A stretch of 64,000 bases of DNA from DATKRB01 sp035532415 (GTDB lineage: Bacteria > Actinomycetota > Acidimicrobiia > Acidimicrobiales > RAAP-2), in contig DATKRB010000073.1 of the NCBI GenBank assembly GCA_035532415.1, forward strand, positions 20,055 through 84,054, given 5' to 3'. Within the stretch, counting starts at the first letter, position 1; each line of letters opens with the position of its first letter. The notes under the pieces were generated by a model, which was not told the DNA's origin, ran no database searches, and saw only the letters and a list, made by a program, of their open reading frames with translations. Of the stretch, positions 27,077 through 35,730 are shown in pieces. The position numbers and the translations under genes were made by a program.

Positions 27077-28999
27077 TCAGATATCGAGGAAGCGAACATC
27101 CTTCGCGTTGGTCTGGATGAAGTGGCGGCGCAGCTCGACGTCGTCACCCATGAGGACCGAGCAGACGTCGTCGGCCAGGGCCGCCTGCTCTACGTTGATC
27201 TGCAGCAGAGATCGCCTGGCCGGGTCGATGGTGGTCTCGCGGAGCTCGTCGAAATTCATCTCGCCCAGGCCCTTCAGCCTCTGGAAGTCCTGCTTGTGGT
27301 CGGGGTGCTCTGCCAGAAAGGCGTCCTTGGCCGCGTCGTCCTTCAGGTAGACCTTCTCCTTGCCCACCAACGTCGAGTACAGGGGTGGCTGCGCCACGTA
27401 CACGAAACCGCCCTCCACCAGCGGCTTCATCTGCCGGAAGAAGAAGGTCAGCAGGAGGGTCCGGATGTGGCTTCCGTCGACGTCCGCGTCCGCCAGGATG
27501 ATGACCTTGTGGTACCGGACCTTGTCGACGTCGAAGTCCTCCGCCAGGCCCGCTCCGATGGCGGCGATCAGTGCCTGGATCTCGTTGTTCTTGAGCATCT
27601 TGTCGACCCGGGCGCGCTCGACGTTCAGGATCTTCCCCCGGATGGGCAGGATCGCCTGGGTCCTCGGGTCCCGGGCGTCCTTCGCCGAACTGCCCGCCGA
27701 ATTCCCCTCGACGATGAAGATCTCGCACTCACGGGGATCGCGCGACGAGCAGTCGATGAGCTTTCCCGGGAGTCCCGCCCCGTCGAGACCGGACTTCCTC
27801 CTGGTCAGGTCCCGGGCTTGCTGTGCGGCCACCCGGGCCCTGGCCGCCAGGGTGGCCTTCTTGACCACCTGGTTCGCCTCGGTCGGGTTCTCCTCGAGCC
27901 ATTCCGCCAGCTTCTCGTTGGTCGCCCGCTCCACCAGGGAGCGCATCGGCACGTTGCCCAACTTGGCCTTGGTCTGCCCCTCGAACTGGGGGTCCTTGAG
28001 CCGTACGGAGACGATGGCGGTCAGCCCTTCACGGATGTCCTTCCCGTCGAAGTTCTCCTCCTTCTCCTTCAGGAGGTTCCGCGATCGGGCGTAGCGGTTC
28101 ACCACGTTGGTCAGGGCCTTCTTGAAGCCCTCCTCGTGCATGCCGCCCTCGGTGGTGGAGATCCCGTTGGCGAAGGAGAAGATCCCCTCGTGAAAGCCCG
28201 TGTTCCACTGAAGGGCGATCTCCACCTCCTGGGTGTCCTCCGTCTGCTGGTAAGAGCCCACCTTCCGGAACAGCGACTCCTTCGACGCGTTCAGGTGCTT
28301 CACGTAGTCGACGATGCCGCCGTTGTACTTGAAGACCTCCTTCTTCCCCGCTCCCGGCCGCTCGTCCGCGAAGCGGATCTCGAGGCCCTTGTTGAGGAAG
28401 GCCATCACCTGCAGCCGTTCGGTGATGGTCTGCGCCCGGAACTCCACCTCCTCGAAGATCGACGCGTCGGGCCAGAAGCTGACCGTCGTGCCGGTCCGAC
28501 CCCTCGGTGCGTCACCCTCTACCCGGAGCGGTCCCTGCGGCTCTCCACCCCCGGCGAAATCGAGAACGTGGTGCCGCCCCTCGCGGTCGATCTCGAGCAC
28601 GAGACGGGTGGACAGGGCATTGACCACCGAGACCCCCACTCCGTGCAGACCCCCGGACACCTTGTACCCGGCTCCGCCGAATTTTCCGCCGGCGTGAAGG
28701 GTGGTCAGGACGATCTCCGCCGCCGACCGGTCCGGGTACTGAGGGTGGCGGTCCACCGGGATCCCCCGGCCGTCGTCTACCACCCGACACCCGCCGTCGG
28801 GGAGCAGGGTCACGTCGATCCGGGTGCAGAACCCGGCCATCGCCTCGTCGACGGCGTTGTCCACCACTTCCCAGACCAGGTGATGCAGCCCGCTGGGACC
28901 GGTCGACCCGATGTACATCCCGGGACGGATGCGGACCGGCTCGAGACCCTCGAGCACGGTGATGTCGGCGGCGTCGTAGGACGCGGTCTCAGCCGCCAA
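27077..28999 (-). CDS. gyrB: DNA gyrase subunit B
   Basis: ATPase subunit of gyrase, 640 residues, the normal short actinobacterial/Gram-positive size. The GHKL ATP site is seen in EVVDNAVDEAMAG, DDGRGIP and GGLHGVGVSVVNALS. The TOPRIM domain reads VEGNSAGSSAKDARD and ILADADVDGSHIRT; the first motif has Asn where EGDSAG is most common. The only in-frame start is the TTG at 28999, with GGAG 7 bases upstream. A 9-codon ORF starting at an ATG (29019) overlaps this start in another frame and could couple translation. It follows the DUF721 gene after 146 bases. Confidence 0.97.
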   Translation of the reverse strand: MAAETASYDAADITVLEGLEPVRIRPGMYIGSTGPSGLHHLVWEVVDNAVDEAMAGFCTRIDVTLLPDGGCRVVDDGRGIPVDRHPQYPDRSAAEIVLTTLHAGGKFGGAGYKVSGGLHGVGVSVVNALSTRLVLEIDREGRHHVLDFAGGGEPQGPLRVEGDAPRGRTGTTVSFWPDASIFEEVEFRAQTITERLQVMAFLNKGLEIRFADERPGAGKKEVFKYNGGIVDYVKHLNASKESLFRKVGSYQQTEDTQEVEIALQWNTGFHEGIFSFANGISTTEGGMHEEGFKKALTNVVNRYARSRNLLKEKEENFDGKDIREGLTAIVSVRLKDPQFEGQTKAKLGNVPMRSLVERATNEKLAEWLEENPTEANQVVKKATLAARARVAAQQARDLTRRKSGLDGAGLPGKLIDCSSRDPRECEIFIVEGNSAGSSAKDARDPRTQAILPIRGKILNVERARVDKMLKNNEIQALIAAIGAGLAEDFDVDKVRYHKVIILADADVDGSHIRTLLLTFFFRQMKPLVEGGFVYVAQPPLYSTLVGKEKVYLKDDAAKDAFLAEHPDHKQDFQRLKGLGEMNFDELRETTIDPARRSLLQINVEQAALADDVCSVLMGDDVELRRHFIQTNAKDVRFLDI

Positions 29000-29145
29000 A
29001 GTCGGTCTCCACGCTCATTGCCACGGGCGCGCCTTTCAAAAGCCATCGATCAGTTGTTCGCGTCGGGGGCCCCGGCAAGCCTCCGGTCGACCCACCCGAA
29101 GCGGACGCTCTCATCCTACCCGACGGGGTGCCCGGACCGGTGCGT

Positions 29146-29511
29146 TCACGGCCGCCGCACGATCACGTCGAGACGGGTCGGGGTCTCGCCCGCCAGCTCC
29201 CCGACCCTGCCCAACAGCGTCGCTCCCGACGCCCGGACCCTGGTCGCCCACGCCGGGTGGTCGACCGCGACGACCAGCACCCCGTCGACCAACCGGACCG
29301 GCCGGACGTGCTCGGCCAGGGCGGGTCCGGCGATCTCCGGCCACCTGGTGAACACCGAGGCAAGGGCCATGGCGTCGGTGGAACCTCCCCAGCGGCGCAC
29401 CACCGGTCCAAGGGAGTCCTTCAGCGACCGCGGACCCTCCGGTCGGCGCACCCGCCGGCGGCGGCGGCGTCCGGGGTCCTCCGGCGGGGGCTCGGGTGGG
29501 CGCGAGCTCAT
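29146..29511 (-). CDS. DUF721 protein (DciA-like helicase-loader candidate)
   Basis: Protein of 121 residues: a basic Pro/Arg-rich N-terminus (about 1-28) followed by the DUF721 domain, with LGPVVRRWG, VFTRWPEIAGPALAEHVRPVRLVDGVLVVAVDHPAWATRV. DUF721 proteins include DciA, the ancestral loader of the replicative helicase. No DnaC/DnaI loader is visible here, and dnaB is in the same window, which fits that role. The start ATG overlaps the recF stop as ATGA. Confidence 0.85.
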   Translation of the reverse strand: MSSRPPEPPPEDPGRRRRRRVRRPEGPRSLKDSLGPVVRRWGGSTDAMALASVFTRWPEIAGPALAEHVRPVRLVDGVLVVAVDHPAWATRVRASGATLLGRVGELAGETPTRLDVIVRRP

Positions 29512-30638
29512 CGGGGGGAGCCACCCCGGCGGTCCTCCCCCCGGCGCAGCCCTTGGACGTCGACCGTGGCTCCGACCCGCACCCCGGCGGGGAGAGGAAC
29601 CGCGGTGGTCAGGAGGGCCTGACCGGGTGGCAGCAGGTGCACGAGGGCCCGGCTGCGGGCGGGGTCGAGCTCGGAGAAGACGTCGTCGAGCAACAGGATC
29701 GGCGGATCACCGGTCCTGGCCGCTATCAGGTGGTGGACTCCCAGCCTCAGCGCCACCGCGACGCTCCGCTGCTCCCCCTGGGACGCCTGATGTCGGGTGT
29801 CGCGCCCCATCAGCCCGATGACCAGGTCGTCACGGTGCGGTCCGAGCGAGGTCAGGCCCCGCTGGAGGTCCTCCTTCCGGGCCCGGCCGAGGGCTGCGAC
29901 CAGATCGCCTTCCCATGAACGACGGTACGACATCGTGACGGAAGGGTTCCCCGGATCGGGGATCGCGCGCGCCGCCGGGGACCCGGCGAGGGATTCATAG
30001 GACTCGTCCACGAGGGGCGCGAGCTCCCTGACGAACCGTTCCCGGGCAAGGGCCAGCGCCGATCCGGCCCCCGAGAGCCGCTCGTCCCATACGCCCAGCG
30101 TCATCTCCACCTCCGGAGTCAGCCGACCACCGGCCTGGCGCAGCAGGGCGGCCCTCTGCCGCAGGGCCCGATCCACTTCGTCCATCTGCGCGGCGACCTG
30201 ATGATCGAGCACCCTGAGGGCGTCGTCGAGCACATCCCGCCGGTTTCCCGGACCTCCCCGGACGACCGCCAGGTCGTCCGGACTGAACACGGTGATCCGG
30301 ACCGCCTCGGCCAGATCGCGCCGGGTCCGGGCCGGCTGGCGGTTGACCTGTGCCCTCGACCGGCCGCGCGTCACGATCTCAGCCTCCACCAGCACCGGAA
30401 GCTCGTCTCTCGTGAGCTGTGCCCGGACGATCGCCCGCTCGGTCCCGGCGCGTACCATCACCTCCCGCGGCGCTCCCCGGAACGATCGCTGCGTGCCCAG
30501 ATAGGCCAGGGCCTCGAGCAGGGTCGTCTTGCCCGTCCCATTGGACCCGGTGATCACGGTGGTCCCGTCCGGATCCGGGTGGAAGTCCACCTCGGCGAAC
30601 GACCGGAAATCCTCGAGGTGCAGATGGATGAGGCTCAC
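29508..30638 (-). CDS. recF: DNA replication and repair protein RecF
   Basis: SMC-like ATPase of 376 residues that helps load RecA at single-strand gaps. It begins MSLIHLHLEDFRSF; Walker A is GSNGTGKTT (31-39), the signature region is ASQGEQRSVAVALRLG and Walker B is ILLLDDVFSELD. The start is the GTG at 30638; the frame extends upstream to 30755 but there overlaps dnaN. It lies 61 bases after dnaN and overlaps the DUF721 gene by 4 bases, the common actinobacterial order. Confidence 0.95.
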   Translation of the reverse strand: MSLIHLHLEDFRSFAEVDFHPDPDGTTVITGSNGTGKTTLLEALAYLGTQRSFRGAPREVMVRAGTERAIVRAQLTRDELPVLVEAEIVTRGRSRAQVNRQPARTRRDLAEAVRITVFSPDDLAVVRGGPGNRRDVLDDALRVLDHQVAAQMDEVDRALRQRAALLRQAGGRLTPEVEMTLGVWDERLSGAGSALALARERFVRELAPLVDESYESLAGSPAARAIPDPGNPSVTMSYRRSWEGDLVAALGRARKEDLQRGLTSLGPHRDDLVIGLMGRDTRHQASQGEQRSVAVALRLGVHHLIAARTGDPPILLLDDVFSELDPARSRALVHLLPPGQALLTTAVPLPAGVRVGATVDVQGLRRGEDRRGGSPR

Positions 30639-30699
30639 CGGGTCGTTCCCACCACCACCGCCCGGCCGGCCGCTCCCGCGCCCACGATGGGAGCAGCGA

Positions 30700-31818
30700 T
30701 CAGGAGACCCTGACCGGCATGAGCAGGTACCGGAAGTCGTCGTCCTCGGCCCCACGGACGGTTGCCGGGCGTGACGGATCCGCTGTCTCGACGACCACCT
30801 CGTCGCCGACCACCGCTTCCACCCCGTCGATCAGGTAGGAGGGGTTGAACGCGATGACCAGGTCTTCTCCGGTGAAATCCCCGTCGACCGTCTCATCGGC
30901 GTCGCCGACTTCCTGCGACACGACGGAAAGGTCGACCCCGCCGGAGCGCATCGACAGCCGCACCGGCGTGGTGTTGTCCCGCACGAGCAGGCGCACCCGC
31001 CGGAGCGCTCCGATGAAGGACTCCTTTCCCAGATGGAGGCGGTTCGGGTAGTGGTCCGGGATCAGCTGGCGGTAGTCGGGGTAGGTCCCGTCCAGGAGCC
31101 GGGTGCTGATCCGTACCGGCCCGCGGATGAACGTGATCTCGTGAGCGCCGGCGGCCATCAGCACGGCCGGCGGCCCGTCTCCTCCCGGGGACTCCATGGC
31201 AGGTAGGCGTTGGAGCTCCGCCAGCGCCCGCGCCGGGACCAGGGCGTCGTCCTCGTCACGAAACCCCTTGGTGCCCTGAAGATCCCGCATGGCCAACCGA
31301 TACGAGTCGGTCGCCACCAACCGGACCGTCCCCGAATTGTTCGTCATGAGCACCCCGGTCAACAGCGGCCTGGCGTCGTCGCTCGAGGCGGCACGCACCA
31401 CCTGGCGGAGACCCTCCCCCAGAGTCCGGGCCGGCAGCTCAACGGGGTTCTCCGTCGGTTGGGACACCGAGGGGAACTCGACCACCGGGAACGCCCGCAG
31501 GCTGAAGTGGGAGCGCGAGGCGGAGATCTCCACCTTCTCCTCACCACCCTCGATCGTTACTGCACCGGGCTCGAGCGACCGCACGATGTCGGCGAGCAGG
31601 CGAGCAGGGACCACGCAGGATCCGTTCTCGATCCCGATGACCTCCTGGTCGACGCGGATCGTCAGGTCGAGGTCCGTCCCTGTGGCAGTGAGCTGGTTGC
31701 CTTCGCACACGAGGAGGAGACCGGACAGCACGACAGACGATGCCCCCCGACCCCCGACGGCGCGTCCAGCGGTGGTCAGGGATTCCACCAGGGAATCGCG
31801 CTCGGACCGGAATTTCAC
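30700..31818 (-). CDS. dnaN: DNA polymerase III beta subunit (sliding clamp)
   Basis: Ring-forming processivity clamp, 372 residues, made of three similar domains. Typical segments are LRQVVRAASSDDARPLLTGV, LVATDSYRLAMRD, ISTRLLDGTYPDYRQLIP and the C-terminal YLLMPVRVS, where clamp-binding peptides dock. The start is the GTG at 31818 with AAAGGA upstream; the frame is open far upstream, through the possible origin, but that part has no clamp similarity. Confidence 0.96.
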   Translation of the reverse strand: MKFRSERDSLVESLTTAGRAVGGRGASSVVLSGLLLVCEGNQLTATGTDLDLTIRVDQEVIGIENGSCVVPARLLADIVRSLEPGAVTIEGGEEKVEISASRSHFSLRAFPVVEFPSVSQPTENPVELPARTLGEGLRQVVRAASSDDARPLLTGVLMTNNSGTVRLVATDSYRLAMRDLQGTKGFRDEDDALVPARALAELQRLPAMESPGGDGPPAVLMAAGAHEITFIRGPVRISTRLLDGTYPDYRQLIPDHYPNRLHLGKESFIGALRRVRLLVRDNTTPVRLSMRSGGVDLSVVSQEVGDADETVDGDFTGEDLVIAFNPSYLIDGVEAVVGDEVVVETADPSRPATVRGAEDDDFRYLLMPVRVS

Positions 31819-32116
31819 CGAATGTCGTCCTTTCGACCGGGAACACACAACTGGTGCATTCGAACGGGGAGAATTCTCTTCTAACGGTAATAAGGGCTGG
31901 GGATTGGGGATAGATCCGTGTTCATCCTGGCAGGAGGGCAGATCCGAATCCACCGGCGGAGGGGGTCGCAGGGGGCGGCCGAACCGCCCGGGGCCCCGAA
32001 AGTGTAGGGGCTGGGGACGGCGGCGGGCGGTTCCCCAGGGAACGCGACGGTGTCCCCAGGATCCCGGCCCTTTGTCCACACGGTGCCCGGCGGTCGCCGC
32101 CGGGGACCCGGCGCGC
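31819..32116. other. dnaA-dnaN intergenic region, candidate origin of replication
   Basis: This 298-base gap is where many actinomycetes carry oriC. It holds one perfect DnaA box, TTGTCCACA, at 32072-32080. It also holds several TCCCCAG/CTGGGGA words (about 31908, 31915, 32010, 32032, 32051) that differ by one base from the TCCACA core, and a rare AT-richer stretch (gaattctcttctaacggtaataa, about 31871-31893) that could unwind. Only one box is perfect, far fewer than in Streptomyces or mycobacteria, so the assignment is tentative. The dnaN promoter should also lie here. Confidence 0.4.
32072..32080 (+). promoter_or_regulatory. DnaA box (perfect TTGTCCACA)
   Basis: Nine of nine match to the actinobacterial DnaA-box consensus, placed between the end of dnaA and the start of dnaN. 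Confidence 0.6.
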
Positions 32117-33523
32117 TCACGTGCCCGACCTGACCTCATGGATGAGCTCGGTCACCTGCTCGTAGATCTGACGGCGTTCCTTCATCTGGGTGGTGATCTT
32201 GTCGACCGCGTGGATGACCGTGGTGTGGTCGCGGCCACCGAAGACCCGGGCGATCGCCGGGTAGCTGTAGTCGGTGAGGTTGCGCACCAGGTACATGGCC
32301 ACCTGGCGCGCGGTCACCAGGGGACGGGTCCTGCTCGGGCCGCAGATGGCGTCGACCGTGAACCCGTAGCTGGCGGCCGTCGCGTCGAGGATCATCTGGG
32401 GGGTGATCCGCCGGGGCTCCTCGGCCGAGACGATGTCGGAGAGGACCCGTTCGGCCAGCTCGAGGGAGATGGGCTCGTGACTGAGCGCGGCGAAAGCAGT
32501 TACCCGGATCAGGGCACCCTCGAGCTCCCGGATGTTGTTCGTCACGTGGGTGGCGATGAACTCGAGCACGTCGTGCGGGATGTCCTCGTCGTCCGCCTCG
32601 GCCTTCGAGCGAAGGATGGCCAGCCGGGTCTCGAGATTGGGCGGGTCGATCTCGGTGATCAGGCCCGAGAGAAACCGGCTCCGCAGCCGATCTTCGAGCG
32701 TCTCGATCGACTTGGGCGGCCGGTCCGAGGTCAGGACGATCTGCTTGGAGGCACCCTTGAGGTCGTTGTAGGTGTGAAAGAACTCCTCCTGAAGGCCCTC
32801 CTTGTTCTCCATGAACTGGACGTCGTCGATAAGGAGGACGTCGCACTCCCGGTAGCGGCGCTTGAACGCGATGGTGGTCGCCATCCTGAGCGAGTCGACG
32901 AAGTCGTTCATGAACGTCTCGGTCGTGACGTAGAGCACCTTCCGCTGCGGGAAGTTCTCCTGCACGTAGTTGCCGATCGCGTGGAGGAGATGGGTCTTGC
33001 CCAACCCGGAGTCCCCGTACACGAACAACGGGTTGTACGAACGGCCGGGGGTCTCGGCCACGGCCTGGGCCGCCGCGTGGGCGAGCCGGTTGGACGACGC
33101 GGCGACGAACGTGTCGAAGGTGAACCGCGGATCGAGGGAGACGGCCACCGTCTCCCGTTGGGGTTGAGCGGATCTGCCGGCTCTGTGGCCGGCGGACCGG
33201 TCGTCGTGGTACGACTGGCCGCCCGAGGGAGCGAGCTCCTCGGGCTCAGAGGGATACGAGGAGGTCTTGTCGGGACGTTCCTCCACCCGCAGGCGGGCCG
33301 TTACCGCACTCCCGGCTTCGTTGGCCAGCGTGTCCTCGATGAGGGGAAGGAACCGGGACTCCACCCGCTCGCGCACGACCGCGTTCGGCACACCGAGCAC
33401 GAGGACGCCATCGTTGAGCGAGATCGGACGGATTCCCGAGAGCCACATCTGCCACGTGGCCTCCGATACCTGGTCACGCAGTGCTTCCGTGCACCGTGTC
33501 CACAACCCGTCCGTCTCGTTCAC
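32117..33523 (-). CDS. dnaA: Chromosomal replication initiator DnaA
   Basis: AAA+ initiator of 468 residues. Domain I (about 1-85) begins VNETDGLWTRCTEAL; a short linker follows. The ATPase has Walker A GDSGLGKTH (170-178) and Walker B LLIDDVQF. Domain IV carries the DNA-binding signature FGGRDHTTVIHA. Its linker domain is short for an actinomycete. The GTG at 33523 is chosen because of the strong GGGGAGGAG upstream; the frame also extends to 33571. It is divergent from rpmH. Confidence 0.97.
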   Translation of the reverse strand: MNETDGLWTRCTEALRDQVSEATWQMWLSGIRPISLNDGVLVLGVPNAVVRERVESRFLPLIEDTLANEAGSAVTARLRVEERPDKTSSYPSEPEELAPSGGQSYHDDRSAGHRAGRSAQPQRETVAVSLDPRFTFDTFVAASSNRLAHAAAQAVAETPGRSYNPLFVYGDSGLGKTHLLHAIGNYVQENFPQRKVLYVTTETFMNDFVDSLRMATTIAFKRRYRECDVLLIDDVQFMENKEGLQEEFFHTYNDLKGASKQIVLTSDRPPKSIETLEDRLRSRFLSGLITEIDPPNLETRLAILRSKAEADDEDIPHDVLEFIATHVTNNIRELEGALIRVTAFAALSHEPISLELAERVLSDIVSAEEPRRITPQMILDATAASYGFTVDAICGPSRTRPLVTARQVAMYLVRNLTDYSYPAIARVFGGRDHTTVIHAVDKITTQMKERRQIYEQVTELIHEVRSGT

Positions 33524-33583
33524 CTGCTCCTCCCCACGTGTGGGGCAACGACAGTCCACAACATGATCCACAGGTGTGGAACA
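33496..33583. promoter_or_regulatory. Cluster of imperfect DnaA boxes at the dnaA start
   Basis: Four near matches to (T/C)(T/C)(G/A)TCCACA lie within 88 bases: gtgtccaca (33496), cagtccaca (33552), tgatccaca (33564), and tgtggaaca in the other direction (33575). The first three have one mismatch each and the last has two. Clustering in front of dnaA suggests DnaA autoregulation or part of the origin. Confidence 0.4.
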
Positions 33584-33772
33584 CGGCTCGGAGCCGCGGT
33601 CGATCGAACGTACACCGTGCCGGGCGCCACGACTAGTGGCAACCCCCGATCTCGCCTAGCATCGGAGGGCGCCATCGCACGCCCGGAGGCCGGAGAGCCG
33701 TCCGAGCGGCGTTCCTCCGCGCCAGAGGTCCGGCGGAGCGGGGCGCTCAACAGCGGTGAAAGGCTGATCGAC
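33524..33772. other. Divergent promoter region between dnaA and rpmH
   Basis: Gap of 249 bases that must hold promoters for dnaA (left) and the rpmH operon (right). Apart from the DnaA-box-like words it has no recognisable gene or strong hairpin. Confidence 0.6.
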
Positions 33773-33907
33773 GTGAAGCGAACGTATCAACCAAATACCC
33801 GGAAACGGGCCAAGACGCACGGGTTCCGAAAGCGCATGTCCACCCGCGGAGGCCGGGCGATCTTGCGGGCGAGGCGGCTCAAGGGACGTCACCGTCTCAC
33901 CGTGTGA
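33773..33907 (+). CDS. rpmH: 50S ribosomal protein L34
   Basis: Very basic protein of 44 residues with the invariant family pattern: KRTYQPNTRKRAKTHGFRKR, then MSTRGGRAILRARRLKGRHRL. The start is the GTG at 33773 with AAGG upstream. It heads the rpmH-rnpA-yidD-yidC-jag-rsmG block, conserved in nearly all bacteria. Confidence 0.97.
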   Translation: MKRTYQPNTRKRAKTHGFRKRMSTRGGRAILRARRLKGRHRLTV

Positions 33908-33914
33908 GAAGGCT

Positions 33915-34310
33915 GTGGCCCCTACCGTGCTCGGCCGGATCAGCGAGCGGGCGATCTTTTCCGATCTTCGCAGGCCCACGGGCCGGGCTTCGCGCGGGCC
34001 GGTCCGGGTGCGCCACGTTGCCCCGCGGAGCCCGGCCGATCGGGGGCGGGCCCGGGTGGGGTACGCGATGGGGCGCAGCTTCGGCCCGGCCGTCAAGCGG
34101 AACCGGGGTCGTCGGCGGCTCCGGGCGGCGATCGCCGGCCTGGCATCCGGGCTCCCGCCCGGCTGCTACCTCGTGTCGGCCGACCCGTCCGTGACCGAAT
34201 TGGAGTACTCGCAGCTCGTGGGTGCCGTGAGGGATGCGATGACAGCGGCGGCAAGGGGGACGGCCCGCTCGGCGGAGGGATCCCCGTCTCGTCCGGGGAC
34301 GACCCGATGA
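33915..34310 (+). CDS. rnpA: Ribonuclease P protein component
   Basis: Protein subunit of RNase P, which trims the 5' end of tRNA precursors; 131 residues. The RNR signature is GRSFGPAVKRNRGRRRLRAA. The N-terminus (VLGRISERAIFSDLRR) matches the family pattern of an initial helix. The GTG at 33915 is taken as start; a GTG four codons later is possible. It is 7 bases after rpmH and overlaps yidD by 4 bases. Confidence 0.92.
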   Translation: MAPTVLGRISERAIFSDLRRPTGRASRGPVRVRHVAPRSPADRGRARVGYAMGRSFGPAVKRNRGRRRLRAAIAGLASGLPPGCYLVSADPSVTELEYSQLVGAVRDAMTAAARGTARSAEGSPSRPGTTR

Positions 34311-34579
34311 GCGACGAGCCGACCGTGCAACGACAGCGAGGACCGGGACGTCGACTCGGACTCGGTTTGATCGCGCTCTACCAGGCCCTTCGCTCCGACC
34401 GACCGTCTCCGTGCCGGTACTGGCCGACCTGTTCGGCCTACGCCGCCGAGGCAATCGAGATCCACGGTCTGTGGCGGGGCACGCGGCTGGCGCTGCGTCG
34501 CGTGCTCCGGTGCCGGCCGTTCGGTCCACACGGTATCGACCTGGTACCCCTGAAAGTTGATCGAGGGAGAGGATCTTGA
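34307..34579 (+). CDS. yidD: Membrane protein insertion efficiency factor YidD
   Basis: Small protein of 90 residues with the conserved core IALYQALRS, CRYWPTCSAYAAEAIEIHG and RRVLRCRPFGPHGIDLVP. It sits between rnpA and yidC with 4-base overlaps on both sides and is thought to help YidC insert membrane proteins. Confidence 0.93.
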   Translation: MSDEPTVQRQRGPGRRLGLGLIALYQALRSDRPSPCRYWPTCSAYAAEAIEIHGLWRGTRLALRRVLRCRPFGPHGIDLVPLKVDRGRGS

Positions 34580-35727
34580 GCGCATCCACCCTTCTCACGC
34601 ACCCGGTGCTCGGGGAGAACTCCCTCTTCCACCTCGTCGGTGAGATCTTCCACCCCGTCTTCGTCGTCGTGGCGACCGTTCTCGCCTCGATTTACGGCGT
34701 CATCCCGAACTATGCGATCTCCATCGTCCTCCTGACGATCCTGATCATGGCCCTCCTGACCCCATTGACGGTCAAGAGCACCAAGTCGATGATCGCCATG
34801 CAACGGATTCAGCCGGAGATAACCAGGCTCCGCCAAAAGTACAAGGGACCAGAAAATCGCGAACAGCTCAACCAGGAGCTGATGCGCGTCTACAAGGAAC
34901 AAGGGGTGAACCCTGCGGGTAGTTGCCTACCCATGTTCCTTCAGATGCCATTCCTGATTGTTCTTTACGACGTCATCCGGGGTCTTTCGAATACCGTGAT
35001 GGTGCACGGCCATGCGGTTGCCAGCCCCCGCTACATCCCGACTTCTTCGACGATGTACCACGACCTGGTGGACAGCCATGGGGCGATGGTCTCGTTCGGG
35101 ATGAACCTGGCCCTGAAGCCCTTCTCCCATCACGCTAGCTGGTATGACTACGTCCCGTACTTTGTTCTGGTCATCGCTGCGGTCGTTCTGCAATTCGTTC
35201 AGATGAGCCAGATGAACAAGCGGAATCCTGGCGCGATGCAGGCGAACCCCCAGATGCAGAAGATGCAGAAGATCATGCCGATCTTCTTTGCGTATATCTA
35301 CTTTCTTATTCCGGCAGCAGTCGTCATCTACATGATCGTCTCCACCGCAATCCGGATCGGGACCCAGGACGTGCTGTTCCGGACGGGCATCGTGCAGCCG
35401 GCCGGCGAGCGGTCGATCCCGGCGAGCGGGAAGACGTCGTCGGCCGGCGGCGGGAGAGCGAAGGGGACGATCGCCGCGAGGTCCTCGGTGGCGGAGCCGG
35501 AGGAGACGAAACGGAGCTCCAACGGCAAGACGGAGGACGGGGCCAAGGGCGGTACCCCGGCCGGCCGCCGCCCTACGGCGGGCAAGCCCGGTGCTTCCGG
35601 CGGCCGGCCGCCATCGCCGAAGGGATCCGGAGGTCCGACGGGGAGCGCTAGCAGTAGTACCAATGGTGCTACTGCACCCAAGACCCATCCACGGGCCAAG
35701 GGCAAGCGAACGAGAAAGGCACGTTGA
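34576..35727 (+). CDS. yidC: Membrane protein insertase YidC/Oxa1
   Basis: Polytopic protein of 383 residues that places proteins into the membrane with or without Sec. The core runs from about 20 to 265, with hydrophobic segments around FVVVATVLASIYGVI, IVLLTILIMALLTPL, FLQMPFLIVLYDVI and IFFAYIYFLIPAAVVIYMIV; YKEQGVNPAGSCLP is the conserved loop. The C-terminal 110 residues are a Ser/Gly/Pro-rich tail ending in a basic GKRTRKAR, which may contact ribosomes. It starts at a TTG overlapping the yidD stop (TTGA), with GGGAGAGGA upstream. Confidence 0.95.
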   Translation: MSASTLLTHPVLGENSLFHLVGEIFHPVFVVVATVLASIYGVIPNYAISIVLLTILIMALLTPLTVKSTKSMIAMQRIQPEITRLRQKYKGPENREQLNQELMRVYKEQGVNPAGSCLPMFLQMPFLIVLYDVIRGLSNTVMVHGHAVASPRYIPTSSTMYHDLVDSHGAMVSFGMNLALKPFSHHASWYDYVPYFVLVIAAVVLQFVQMSQMNKRNPGAMQANPQMQKMQKIMPIFFAYIYFLIPAAVVIYMIVSTAIRIGTQDVLFRTGIVQPAGERSIPASGKTSSAGGGRAKGTIAARSSVAEPEETKRSSNGKTEDGAKGGTPAGRRPTAGKPGASGGRPPSPKGSGGPTGSASSSTNGATAPKTHPRAKGKRTRKAR

Positions 35728-35730
35728 CGG

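Noticed and set aside
27056..29821. A 921-codon plus-strand frame opposite gyrB and DUF721
   Set aside because: It is antisense to gyrB, a certain gene, and its protein is rich in His, Arg, Leu and Gly as mirror frames are.
31289..33907. An 872-codon plus-strand frame opposite dnaN and dnaA
   Set aside because: Only its last 44 codons are real (rpmH); the rest mirrors dnaN and dnaA.
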